Shown one piece after another: positions 1 to 10,440 of a DNA stretch of 64,000 nt. Origin of the DNA: Anisodus tanguticus (lineage: Eukaryota > Streptophyta > Magnoliopsida > Solanales > Solanaceae); assembly GCA_034509755.1 (NCBI GenBank), contig CM067559.1:38894032-38958031 (forward strand), given 5' to 3'. The notes under the pieces are model-generated. The model did not search any database and was not told the DNA's origin. It worked only from the letters and a program-made list of their open reading frames with translations. The first letter of the stretch is position 1; every line of letters starts with the position of its first letter. Made by a program: the position numbers and the translations under genes.

Positions 1-136
1 TGTAAGTATATGTTTTATATTACAAGTTCCATTGTTGTATAACCATACCAGAATTATTATTGGGGTAAGTAAGAATCAAAAAATTTAAACTTCCGTTGTG
101 CCTTACTTATATGTTTTGTACCCAACAAAAACCCTA
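1..136 (+). repeat. Copia-1 5' LTR, last 136 bp
   Basis: This stretch aligns without net gaps to 7384-7519 near the 3' LTR end. It ends just before a primer-binding site. The rest of the LTR is off the left edge. Confidence 0.9.
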
Positions 137-139
137 TGG

Positions 140-153
140 TGGTATTAGAGCCC
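140..153 (+). promoter_or_regulatory. Copia-1 primer-binding site (initiator tRNA-Met type)
   Basis: The sequence TGGTATTAGAGCCC lies three bases after the LTR. It differs by one base from the usual plant copia site TGGTATCAGAGC, which pairs with the 3' end of initiator tRNA-Met. Confidence 0.8.
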
Positions 154-504
154 AGGCTAGTTTAATGGTTATATAACAATTGAATAAAATAATAATATGG
201 GTTGAAGGTAAAATTGGATTAAAATGAGGTTTCTAGAAATCCTACGTATCTTGAACAAATGTTGACCTTTTTATATTACCCTAAGTTATCTCCTACGCTA
301 ACTCGAGGAAGTCATTTCAATCTAACTCGAACTAAGCCAAAGTGCGTTGTCCGGCTCATTGCACGGTGCACGGCTAAGAACTAGTAAGAACGGATGATGG
401 TCGAATGGGCGTTATTGATAATGGTGGGTGATGATTAAGGACCTGTGAATTGATCCCTAAATTGGATTTAGGGTTTGAATGATTTTTGAAAATCAACACA
501 GAAA

Positions 505-745
505 AATTGTCAGGACGTCGGCGTCGCGACCCTATGATAGGGCGCCGCGGCGCAGATACGTCGTTTTGAAAATATGAACTCACTGGACAACAGGCGTCGC
601 GACTCCATGGTGGAGCGTCGCGGCGCTAATGCATTTGCAGAAGCAGAAATATTTTCTGCCTCTGCGCGCCGCGGCGCTAATGCAAATTTTTAGAAGCCGA
701 AAGGCTACTGCCTCAATGGCACCGCGGCGCTGATCAATAGCGCCG
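505..745 (+). repeat. Four GC-rich palindromic units in the copia-1 leader
   Basis: Units built on GCGTCGCGAC and GCGCCGCGGCGC recur about every 60-80 bp. In two of them the halves can pair: CCCTAT with ATAGGG, and CTCCA with TGGAG. A related GC-rich stretch lies in the 3' LTR of the same element near 7070-7110. Function is unknown; stem-loops are the visible feature. Confidence 0.6.
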
Positions 746-1632
746 ACGCCCCACCTGTCCAGAAAAAAATTTCAGAGTTCAGAATGTTTAACCCAAGAAT
801 ATTATTATACAATATATTATTTGATAAGTATACTGTTTATGTGCTAAATGTCAAAATGTTGTCATTTACATTTCTAGAATAGTGTCCGCTATAACTGTCT
901 GGGCAGGCGGCGCCCAGTGTTTGACTAAACCTTCTTTTATCATGCATATTGTGTTGACGGTTCCCAAAACTATATGTGTTATTAGTTTTGCATGATGTTA
1001 AGATGTCATAGTGGATGTGACATTAAAGTGTTGATCTTGGTTAGAACCCTAAATTAAAATGTTCCCCGAAACTTTAAATACAAGTCTAAATTAAACACGT
1101 CGTCCATTATAATTGTTAGAGTGCAAAATCCTCTTCGGCGATACGAGTATTTATGCCAAAACATTTGCTCTAAGTCTACGAGGACCCAGACTCTTTCATA
1201 GATGTGTTTTAACGTAAAAGCAAATGATAAACTTTTGTGGGTATTTACACCAAAGTGTTTGCTCACAAAGGCCAAGTTTGCTTAGATACGTAAACGCAGT
1301 CGTGTAATGGGGTTGACTTACTTAGACAAATCTTGGCGCCAAAGTGTCGGACTAATTTAAGGACGCAAGATTAAATGTAATAATATGATCAACCAAGAGT
1401 TGCGAATAAGTTTTGCAATTGGTTTAGAACCTACCAAGATATGTTATTGAAGTTATCAGTCAAAGCAAACACGGAGATAGCATAGGCTTGGATCTTTGCC
1501 CATTATGACCTCAATTAATATAGGTATGTATTCTACCATGGGGTCGTAGAAGTATCTATCCTATCCGATTTCGATTTTGATATCTAAAAAATAATCGATT
1601 TCATTCAACCTTTGATTCAAAGAGCGCGCTTA

Positions 1633-2045
1633 GCCCCCCCCCCCCCCCCCCGCTCATGAAACGGCTCGCTGCAATGGATGGCGAGAGGGTCCGTAGTACC
1701 CGAAGCACTGGAGTGATCCAGTAGCCGGGAAGGGGCCTAGAAGTGCCTACTACTACACCACACTACACAGACCTTCAGGGTGGAGTTCAGCTCTCTATCT
1801 TAGAAAAGTGGCCCTGCTCTCTCTTTCTGACTTCTTTGTCTTCCTTGAGCAAGTGTCACAGCAGTGGATCCTTGTATCTGCTTCTTAGGGTTCTCAGTCT
1901 TCCCTACTAGTTGATAGAGAAGAGGAAGAACTTGCATCAATATCTCAATTTCAATTCAAACATGGGTTTGATTCACACTCCATGTTCTGAGAAAGATTTA
2001 TCATCCGAAAAGAGGAAAAAACGGAGTCTTTGTCTAAAATAGTGC
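1633..2045 (+). other. Possible mitochondrial DNA insertion (NUMT) in the copia-1 leader
   Basis: After a run of C at about 1637-1652 the composition becomes balanced and the sequence no longer resembles a retroelement. It reads like plant mitochondrial intergenic DNA, followed by a small open frame at 1962-2042 (27 codons including the stop) beginning [12 protein letters not shown] recognise the style as mitochondrial but cannot confirm the source. It could instead be an unusual leader segment of this family. Confidence 0.35.
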
Positions 2046-2153
2046 GAGCTAATTAAACAAAAGGCCTTGTTGATTAGCCTAAATAAATGTGTATAATAGG
2101 AAATAGATTTTGAATTTGATTTCCGGTCTATCTAATTCTTCAAATTATAAAAG

Positions 2154-2960
2154 ATGTCGAGCTTGTCGTTGAAAATGTTGATTGAGATGAATAAACTTAC
2201 TGGACCGAACTACCTTGACTGGTTAATGAATTTGCAAATAGTATTGAGACAGGAGAAAATTGAATACGTGTTGGACACAGTGTTCCCAACAGTCCATGCG
2301 ACAGATTCTGAAGAATATGCCTCATTTGACAAAGATGCTTACCAGAAACATCTAGATGATGCCACTTCGGCACAATGCGTAATGCTGTCTCTCATGTCTA
2401 TGGAACTTCAGAGATAGCATGAGAACATGGGGCCCAATGAGATGCTCGAACACCTAAAGAGCCTCTATGACTCTCAATCCCAGACAATGGAATATGAGTT
2501 CCTAATAGAACTCTTCAAGCGTAAGCTCAATAAAAGGGGTCCGGTCTCGCAGCATGTGCTAAAGATGATAAGGCTAATAGAGAGGCTTGCTTCAATCGGA
2601 ACGAAGCTTGAAAAGAATATCGCTACCACTCTCATCCTAAACTCTTTCCCGCGTTCCTTTGAGAACTTCATAGTGAACTTCAACATGAATGGAACGAAGG
2701 CGACTTTGCCGGAGCTGCACAACATGCTCAAGACCTTTGAGTCCTCCACTTCCAAAGGCAAAGTTGTGCTCATGGTGAGCTCTTCTAGCCGACCCAAGCC
2801 GAAAGGCAAGGATTGACAGAAGAAGAAGGACAAGGCAATTGTTGCGCCCGCAGCTATGAAGCCCAGGGGAGGTGTGAAGAAGAAGGTGAACGCGACTAAG
2901 GATGAATGCCTCAACTGTCTTAGGAAGGGGCATTGAAAAAAGGACTGCACGGCACCAGGA
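2154..2960 (+). pseudogene. Copia-1 gag, broken
   Basis: The frame from 2154 encodes a typical copia capsid start, with NKLTGPNYLDW near residue 14 that matches plant UBN2-type gag proteins. It is broken by a stop near 2416, continues at 2427, and stops again near 2816. A nucleocapsid zinc knuckle follows at about 2904-2950 (CLNC, then GH, then a final C). In the knuckle the codon after the histidine, normally Trp, is a stop. The product would have packaged element RNA. No intact gag can be made from this copy. Confidence 0.85.
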
Positions 2961-3002
2961 GGAGGAAAAACACCCGGTGCTCCTGCCTTTGGTGGACAAG
3001 GT

Positions 3003-5961
3003 ATGTACGTCATTGAAATAAATATGTCTATAAACAACTCTCATTCCTGGGTATTGGATACCGCTTGTGGCTCACACATTTGTACAAATGTGCAGGGGCT
3101 AACTGATAGCAGGAAGGTTGGACCGAGAGAGGTAGACCTACGCGTTGGAAATGGAGCACGGGTGGATGCTGAGCGCGTAGGGACTTATAGATTAAATTTA
3201 CCTTCCAGTTATTGTTTAGTGTTGAATGATTGTTTTTATGTTCCCTCGTTAACGTGGAATATTATTTCTATCCCAGTGTTGGACATGGAGGGCTTTTCCT
3301 CGTATATTTTTAATGGCAGTCACGTACTGTCTTTTAATAATGTTATATATGGACGGTTTCTCTTGTGGATGGATTGTATACACTGAACTGTAGTCGAGAG
3401 ATATTCAATGTACAAAATAAACGAGCCAAGACAAGTAATAGAAACTCCACCTACCTACGGCACTGCAGACTTGGTCATATCAACGAATCAAGGATAGCAA
3501 GATTGAGGAAGTTATACTACCTCGAACAATTTGACTTGGAGTTTTATGGTAACTGCGAATCTTGCTTGAGAGGAAAGATGACTAATAAACCACTTTCTGA
3601 GAAAGGTGTGCGAGCCAAAGAGGTGCTTGAGTTGGTCCATACTGATGTATGTGGGTCATTCTCGACTCAAGCTAAAAGAGGCTTCCCATACTTCATCACT
3701 TTTACTGACGACTTCACAAGGTATGGGTATGTGTATCTTATGAGACACAAATCCGAGGCTTTTGAGAAGTTCAAGGAGTACAAGTCGTAAGTAGAGAAAC
3801 AACTTGCAACAAGTATCAAGACCCTTCGATCGGATCGAGGAGGTGAGTACTTAAGCAAGGATTTTCTAGATTACTTAAAGTTATATAGAGTCCAATCTGA
3901 ATGGACACCCCAGGAATGCCACAGATGAACGGTGTTGCCGAAAGGAGAAACCGAACCTTATTGGATATGGTTCGATCCATGATGAGCTCATCAGCTCTAC
4001 CGACATACCTTTGGGGACATGCTATACAAACCTCTAAATACATTCTGAACAGAGTTCCTTCTAAGTCAGTAGAAAAGACACCCTATCAGATATGGTGTGG
4101 CAAGAAGCCAGCTCTTAAACATATGAGACCATGGGGTGCCCTGCATATGTTAAGAAGATGCTCACTGACAAGTTGGAATCTAAAAGTGAGAAATGTTACT
4201 TCGCGGGGTATCCAAAGGAAACTAAGGGATACTACTTCTATCTTCCTGAAGAACATAAGGTCATTGTTTCCAGGAACGCAACTTTCCTTGAAGAAGAATA
4301 TGTCTACAAGGAACAAAGCTGCACAGAGATAGAACTTGAAGAAATTCAAGAACCACAAGATAACACAGAAAATGAACCCTTGTTGAATGACCTAAACAAG
4401 GATTCAGTGGTAGTATCTGGTGAAGATTGGGTACTTAGAGTACGTCCTTCAGCCAGTAGGAGTGATGTGAGAGATAGTGCAGAAATGCAAGACTCTCATA
4501 CACAACCAATGGAAGATGATGCAATGGATGTATATCATCCTATTCAGGAAATACATGAAAATGACATTCTTGAAAACTTTCAAGGTGATGGATTGTCCAA
4601 CACACAAATACCTTCTCACAATCAGAATGCAACAAACACTGAAACGCAGAATACTCAACTCCGTAGGACCACTAGGACTCATCGTCCACTTGAAAGACTT
4701 AATCTCCTTGTTGAAACACACAATGAGATAGATATTTCGATGACGATGAACCTACAACCTACAACGAAGCTATGTTAGACATTGATTCGCCAGAGATGGC
4801 AAGAAGCCATGAAATCTGAGATGGACTCGATGTACATAAATCAAGTTTGGAACTTGGTTGATTTGCCAACAGGGGTTAGACCCATAGGATGCAAATGAGT
4901 TTTCAAGAAGAAGATTGATGCATATAGCAAGGTACATACCTATAAAGTAAGACTGGTGGCTAAAGGTTATAATCAACGGCCTGGGGTCGATTATGATAAA
5001 ACCTTTTCACCCGTTGCTAAGATTAAGTCCATTCGGATTTTGCTTGCAATAACTGCATATTATGACTATGATATTTGGCAGATGGACGTTAAGACTGCTT
5101 TCCTCAATGGTAATCTAGTTGAGGAAGTGTATATGAAACAACCTGAGGGTTTTTCAATTGAGTCCAAACCAAATGTTGTATGCAAGCTACAAAAGTCTAT
5201 TTATGGGCTTAAGCAAGCCTCAAGGAGTTGGAACATTTGTTTTGACAAGGCTATCAAGACATTTGATTTCGTTAGAAGCAAAGAGAATCCATGTGTTTAT
5301 AGTAAATGCAATGATGGAAGTATTGCCTTCATAATCATATATGTAGATGACATATTAATAATGGGAGACAATAAGAATCTCCTACAGTCAGTCAAAGAGT
5401 GGTTGTCTAGTACCTTCATGATGAATGATTTAGGTGAAGCCTGCTACATTCTGGGGATTACGATCTATAGAGATAGACCTAACAGATTGTTGGGGCCGTC
5501 ACAGTCAGTCTACATAGACAAAGTGCTTAGACGTTTTTCTATAGAAAATTCCAAGAAAGGCGGTCTACCTATGGGACAAGTAAACTTGTCCAAAGGTCGG
5601 GTCGGGTGGCTTTTTTTTTCTGCCTGCCCGACCCTGACCCTATTTTTTAAAAAAAATTCCGACCCTGGCCCGATATCTGAGTTCCTGAAGGAACTAGGGA
5701 TTGTTCCAAGTATCACTTGTCCAATAACGGTTTATTGCGACAACATTGGTGCGATTGCGCAAGCTAAGGAACCAAGATCAACCAACAAAACCAAAGAAGT
5801 ACCACATACTCAGGGAGATGGTGGAGACTGAAGAGATTAGATTAGACTATGTTCTCACAGACGATAATCTAGCTGACCCATTCACTAAACCATTAAGCTT
5901 AGTCAAGCATAATGGTCATTTTGAGAATATGGGCATTAGATATGTTGGAGATTGGCTCTAG
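3003..5961 (+). pseudogene. Copia-1 pol (protease, integrase, RT, RNase H), broken and internally deleted
   Basis: The domains appear in order. The protease active site reads DTACGSH at about 3057. The integrase zinc finger (HCRLGH, then CESC) is at about 3450-3570, followed by the integrase core with HTDVCG and TDDF and the later GVAERRNRTL. The reverse transcriptase contains KTAFLNG and YVDD (5340-5351). RNase H retains VYCDNIGAI and the tail motif LADPFTKPL. Frames change repeatedly, at about 3386, 3790, 4330 and 4778. Between the RT thumb (about 5590) and RNase H (about 5690) several hundred bases of normal pol are missing, replaced by a short GC/T-rich insert. Confidence 0.88.
5590..5675 (+). 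other. Low-complexity insert at a pol deletion
   Basis: A stretch of GGTCGGGTCGGG, a T tract, CCCGACCCTGACCC, an A tract and CCGACCCTGGCCCG sits where the RT connection domain should be. The GGTCGGG and CCCGACC blocks are complementary and could form a hairpin. It may be the remains of a small MITE or repair filler. Confidence 0.45.
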
Positions 5962-5962
5962 G

Positions 5963-5975
5963 CCAAGTGGGAGAT
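5963..5975 (+). promoter_or_regulatory. Copia-1 polypurine tract
   Basis: The sequence CCAAGTGGGAGAT lies immediately before the TG of the 3' LTR. It is the usual plus-strand primer tract of plant copia elements. Confidence 0.75.
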
Positions 5976-7519
5976 TGAAAGTATATTTATGTCCTAGAGA
6001 CAATCTGTATTAGGACAAATGTACTTTATACACATTCATATTATTATTAATGGAGATTAATATTTTGGCATTTGCAATTATTGAATTATTATTTGATTGT
6101 TTGTAATTATTCATTAATATGCATCTCTTGAGCTTACGTTGTCATTAATAGAGTGAGATATTTTATGATAGAGCATAACTCTAAAAATAGCCTCGACTAA
6201 TTATCATCAAGAATGGGATATCGATGATATCTGATAAGTCGACATGTGGTCTGCATCACATCCTTAGAGGATGTAGTATGTCTCACCTGCTACGAGTAAT
6301 GGTTACTCGTGATGGACACATGAATACTTTGGAAGTATTGGTATACCCTGCTGATAGACTGTTTGTTATACTTGTCTAACGTATGATCAGCGTATGGAAG
6401 ATAGAAGTCCTTAAACTTGAGGTCAATATGCGCCTTATCTACAAAGTAATGTAATTTGATCCCGTCCTAAGCTCAAATGCCTTGTAGGTTGAGATACGGC
6501 TTGTATTGGGTACATTACGATGTGGATTGAAGGTGGTAGTTGAGCCAAGATTAGGATTCATTTCTCGAATGTATGTTCGAGAGAACACTCAGATTCTCAG
6601 TGATATTAGGTTGACTAAGTTGTTGGCCAACCCAATAGACATATTTAGAATATGATCTAGTCGTCGATTAATATAGATGAGATACAATGATTAAGCCATT
6701 TGGATAGACACTTGACAAATCCTAAGCTTGATCGGGTGTGTCGTGAATGAAAGGATTTTATCTTACCATATAAAGGTTAAGTTTACTGGATTCGCGTAAA
6801 CGTACTTCACATATTAAGTTAGTCTTTCGGCGCCGTCTAAGAGTTCCGCGTAGACCTTAATTTGATTAATGTCAATATGAGAAGGCCTGTAGGGTCACAC
6901 TATGTCGATTGTCCATTTTGATCTAAGGATGTATTGAGAGAGTAATTAAAATGTTCGATTTGGAATCGAGACATTTAAATGAATAATGATTACATTAATT
7001 AAGTCAAAATTGGATTTTGGATTTAATTAAGAATGCACGAAAATTAAATCGAGACAGTGCAAGTGCACGTCGAGCGCCGCGACGCCCATACCCTACGGCT
7101 GCGGCGCCTCTGCGTCGATTTTGGGCCAGGCCCAAGGTCAAACCCTAATCCGGTTTTTGACCTAATTTTCAACTATAAATAGAGGCATTCACTTTCATTA
7201 TTCTACACCAATTTTCAGAATAACATTCTAAGCCTTAAGAGACTTAGAATAAAATACTCACTCGAACATCTGCCGGATTTCCTAGCTTTCCGAAGGAGGA
7301 GTACATTGAAGCTTGGAGCTTGCAATTGGAAAGGCAATCGCGTGTGCACCTAATAGTAGAAAAAGACTCCAGATTTTCCAACTTGTAAGTATATGTTTTA
7401 TAATACAAGTTCCATTGTTGTATAACCACACCAGAATTATCGTTGGGGTAAGTAAGAATCAAAAATTTTAAACTTCCGATGTGCCTTACTTATATGTTTT
7501 GTACCCAACAAAAACCCTA
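5976..7519 (+). repeat. Copia-1 3' LTR, about 1.54 kb
   Basis: It starts with TG after the polypurine tract and ends where identity with the 5' LTR stops. It holds a TATAAATA box near 7173 that would be the element promoter, preceded by a GC-rich block at about 7070-7110. Confidence 0.85.
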
Positions 7520-7975
7520 CAAAACCATCAATTGAATAACAAAACCCAACAGGATTGAAATACTAGTAAATCATCAATATCCAAAAGAAAAGGGATATGC
7601 AATTAAACCGAACCGTTGTAAGGCTTTCCCAAGAATTCCTCAAATGCCTCGCTAATTGCTCATCTCCTACCTGTATGATCAGAACAAGAGTATCAACAGA
7701 TGGTTACTTCACACTCCAAACCCGAACATTAACATCACACATAACACTCTCTCCTTTTTAGTCAGTCCCGAAAGAATGACACATTTCTATATTTAGCAAC
7801 AATTTAGCTTTAAACTTCTCATTTTACCCAAATGAGATGATTTATAGTTACAGACATATCTATGGCTTGTTTTAGACCACGAGTTTCAAAAATCTTTCCT
7901 TTATTCTTTAATTCTATGCCCTGTCAAATATCATCACATAAATTAGAACGAGGAAGTAATAATAAGCTTATGATT
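7520..7975. other. Spacer with an internal fragment of a Stowaway-type MITE
   Basis: The part at about 7765-7930 (GACACATTTCTATATTTAG and what follows) matches the middle of the Stowaway MITE at 61475-61678, without its terminal repeats. Nothing else is recognised in this stretch. Confidence 0.5.
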
Positions 7976-8765
7976 CAGTTGCATAGCACTAATAAAATAG
8001 ATAAACCCTTAATTTCCGTTATAACATCCATGATTACTCCATACATTCGACACATAAATTTGCCTCAACAGCCAGAAAAATCAAATCTTGATAGCATAAA
8101 GCAATAAGCTTCAAATGCCCAAAAGACATTGACTTGAATGCAAAACTGAAATGCAGCACAACACACATAACTTGAGCAAAATAGATAAACCCTTAATTTC
8201 CATTGTCACATCAATGATTCCATACACTCGACACATAAACTTGCCTCAACAGCCAGAAAAAACAAATATTGATAGCATAAAGCAATAAGCTTCAAATGCC
8301 CAAAAGGCAAAATAGCATTCACTTGAATAGGAAACTCAAATGCAGTACAAGTGTACAACACACATAACTTGAGCAAAATAGATAAATCTTTAATTTCCAT
8401 TGTCACATCAATGATTCCATACACTCAGACACATAAACTTGCCTCAACAGCCAGAAAAATCAAATCTTGATAACATAAAGCAATAAGCTTCAAATGCTGA
8501 AAGGGCAAAAAGACATTGACTTAAATGGAAAACACAAATGCAGCACAACACACATAACTTAAGCAAAATAGATAAACCCTCAATTTCCATTATCACATCA
8601 GTGATTATTCCATAGACTCACCACATAAACTAGACTCAACAGCTAGAAATATCAAATCTTGACAACATAAAGCAATAAGCTTCAAATGCCCAAAAGGTAA
8701 AAAGACATTGACTTGAATGGAAAACTCAAATGCAGCACAACATTCATAACTTGAGCAAAACAGAT
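7976..8765 (+). repeat. Tandem array, about four units of 185-196 bp
   Basis: The phrase AAAATAGATAAACCC recurs at about 7993, 8178, 8374 and 8564, with a decayed fifth start near 8757. Each unit carries the same internal text (CATAAACTTGCCTCAACAG, AAAGCAATAAGCTTCAAATG). A further diverged unit resumes at 14812 beyond copia-2, so the array existed before that insertion. Small open frames inside it are not conserved between units. No known satellite is recognised. Confidence 0.85.
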
Positions 8766-8916
8766 AGATTGTTTTCCAATTTTCTCATATTTAGTAGGTC
8801 AAAATGTTTTGGAAAACATTTCCACTAGGAACACAAGTTACTTAAAAATTAGGAAAATGACTTTCCTAATAGAAGTAGGAAAAACAAGTTCCATAAGCAA
8901 CATTTCAAGTTCATTG

Positions 8917-9433
8917 TGTTAAAGCTAGTTAATGAATAAAGCTAGCTAAGTTGGTGTGAATGAGAAATGGAGGGAAAATGAATTTTTTTTTCCTTTTCTG
9001 GAAAAAAGGCAAAGGCCTTTCCGAACAGTCACCAACCTATTCCGAAGAGGCACCTTCGAGGCTATATAAACTGAGGCAATGCCTCATTTTTAATACACCG
9101 AAATTTTTTCCGCATCCGAAAATTTCGCATTCTTTTCACAAATAAAACTATCGAGTCTTACCGTGTTTCGTTGCCAACTTTGAGTTCGTCGAAGTCGAAG
9201 GCGTTTGATGTACCGCTACTCCCGCGACGATGTATATCCGTTTTATCCCGGGAGGAAGTAATCCATAACCTCGGGTACAGTGAGGGGATTAAATTCCTTA
9301 AGGACACACAGTGAATTCTGTGGTCTCGAATATTTTCTTACTTCTGCATTATTTTTCCAGTTTCTGTTTTACCTGGTTTTGGTTTTTTTTTTCTTTTTTT
9401 TTTCCTGTTTTTTTTAACACAGGGTAGATAACA
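8917..9433 (+). repeat. Copia-2 5' LTR (517 bp)
   Basis: It begins TGTTAAAGCTAG and ends GATAACA. A TATATAAA box at about 9062 is followed by the small palindrome GAGGCAATGCCTC, probably near the transcription start. Confidence 0.92.
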
Positions 9434-9841
9434 AGCTTAAGGAATTTAATAATTATTTTTGTGTTAACTTGTTCTTGTTTAACAACAACAGAACGTTTTC
9501 AGAAAGAAAAAAAACGTGTATGTTTGTTGTTTCGGTGTAACGAACTTATATGTTGTTTGGAGACTAAAATCTTCGGATTTTCTACTCCGGTTGAGATTAA
9601 AGTTTTCATAACTTTCTACTCATTTGGATACTTGATTTGAAGATATAAAAACTTCATCAAGTATACAACATACAATTTACTGCATTTCGTTTCAAGTATT
9701 TTAAATATGTTTGTGTAACCTTGATTCGGTGTGAAGAAATAAAATCTTCACCGTTGTGTATTATATTTGTTTCTATCAAAACTGATTCAGTTCGAAGTCT
9801 TCACCGTTTATTAAACTTTTTATGTTGCTTCCTGCGACAGA

Positions 9842-10440
9842 AATGGGAGACATGACTCCAAATTTGAATGCACTGCCATCGCCACACCAAACCCCCATGG
9901 TTGGTTCTACGAGCAATGTCTTTGCGTCCTCGGTCGTCCGCACCAAGACCGCTCCGGCAGAAGCTCTGAAAAATTCACCGGAATTGATTTCAAACGATGG
10001 CAACAAAAGATGTTCTTCTATTTAACTACTTTAAACCTCCAAAAGTTTATTAAGGAGGTCGTTCCGGTTTTACCGGAATCAACACCTGAGAATGAACGTT
10101 TTGTTGTAACTGAGGCATGGAAGCACTCAGATTTTTTGTGCAAGAATTATATTCTTAGCGGACTGGAGGATGATCTTTACAGTGTCTATAGTAATGTGGA
10201 AACATCAAAAGAACTATGGGATGCGTTGGAAAAGAAATATAAAACAGAAGATGCTGGATTAAAAAAGTTTATCGCTGCCAAGTTTCTGGACTACAAAATG
10301 GTAGATGACAAGTCTGTTGTTACTCAAGTTCAAGAGTTGCAGGTTATCATCCACGATCTACTCGCTGAAGGTTTGGTGATTAGTGAGAGAAGGGTCAGGC
10401 TAATATGGTTGAAACAAACGAGGAAGTTGATGACTTGTGC
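9842..10440 (+). pseudogene. Copia-2 gag, frameshifted and truncated
   Basis: The ATG at 9842 opens MGDMTPNL, the same start as in copia-3. The frame shifts at about 9995 and continues as the capsid body to about 10390 (LWDALEKKYKTEDAG, a UBN2-type gag motif). The end of gag, including the zinc knuckle seen in copia-3 at 34131-34178, is absent. The frame runs almost directly into the linker before protease, a deletion of about 350 bp. Confidence 0.87.

Larger units (their letters stand above)
154..2153 (+). other. Copia-1 leader, about 2 kb, non-coding, with foreign-looking blocks
   Basis: No protein is readable between the primer site and gag. Two blocks stand out: GC-rich hairpin units at about 505-745 and a sequence of different composition at about 1633-2045. 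The rest is ordinary AT-rich leader. Long untranslated leaders are common in Angela/BARE-type elements. Confidence 0.6.
1..7519 (+). mobile_element. Copia-1: Ty1/copia element, Angela/BARE-like, 5' end cut by the window
   Basis: The order is LTR end, primer site, 2-kb leader, gag, protease, integrase, reverse transcriptase, RNase H, polypurine tract and 3' LTR. Protease before integrase before RT is the copia order. The first 136 bases match 7384-7519, which defines the LTR and shows that about 1.4 kb of the 5' LTR lies outside the window. The long LTR (about 1.54 kb) and the protease/integrase wording resemble the Angela/BARE lineage; that assignment is from memory. About six differences in the 136 shared LTR bases and many stops in gag-pol indicate an old, inactive copy. 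The target duplication cannot be checked because the left end is missing. Confidence 0.9.

Noticed and set aside
2474..3044. Open frames of 135 and 187 codons on the minus strand
   Set aside because: They lie opposite copia-1 gag and mirror its codon pattern; no start context or domain supports them.
7976..8765. Regular repeats that could suggest a CRISPR array
   Set aside because: The whole 190-bp unit repeats, with no unique spacers, in a plant genome; it is a tandem array.
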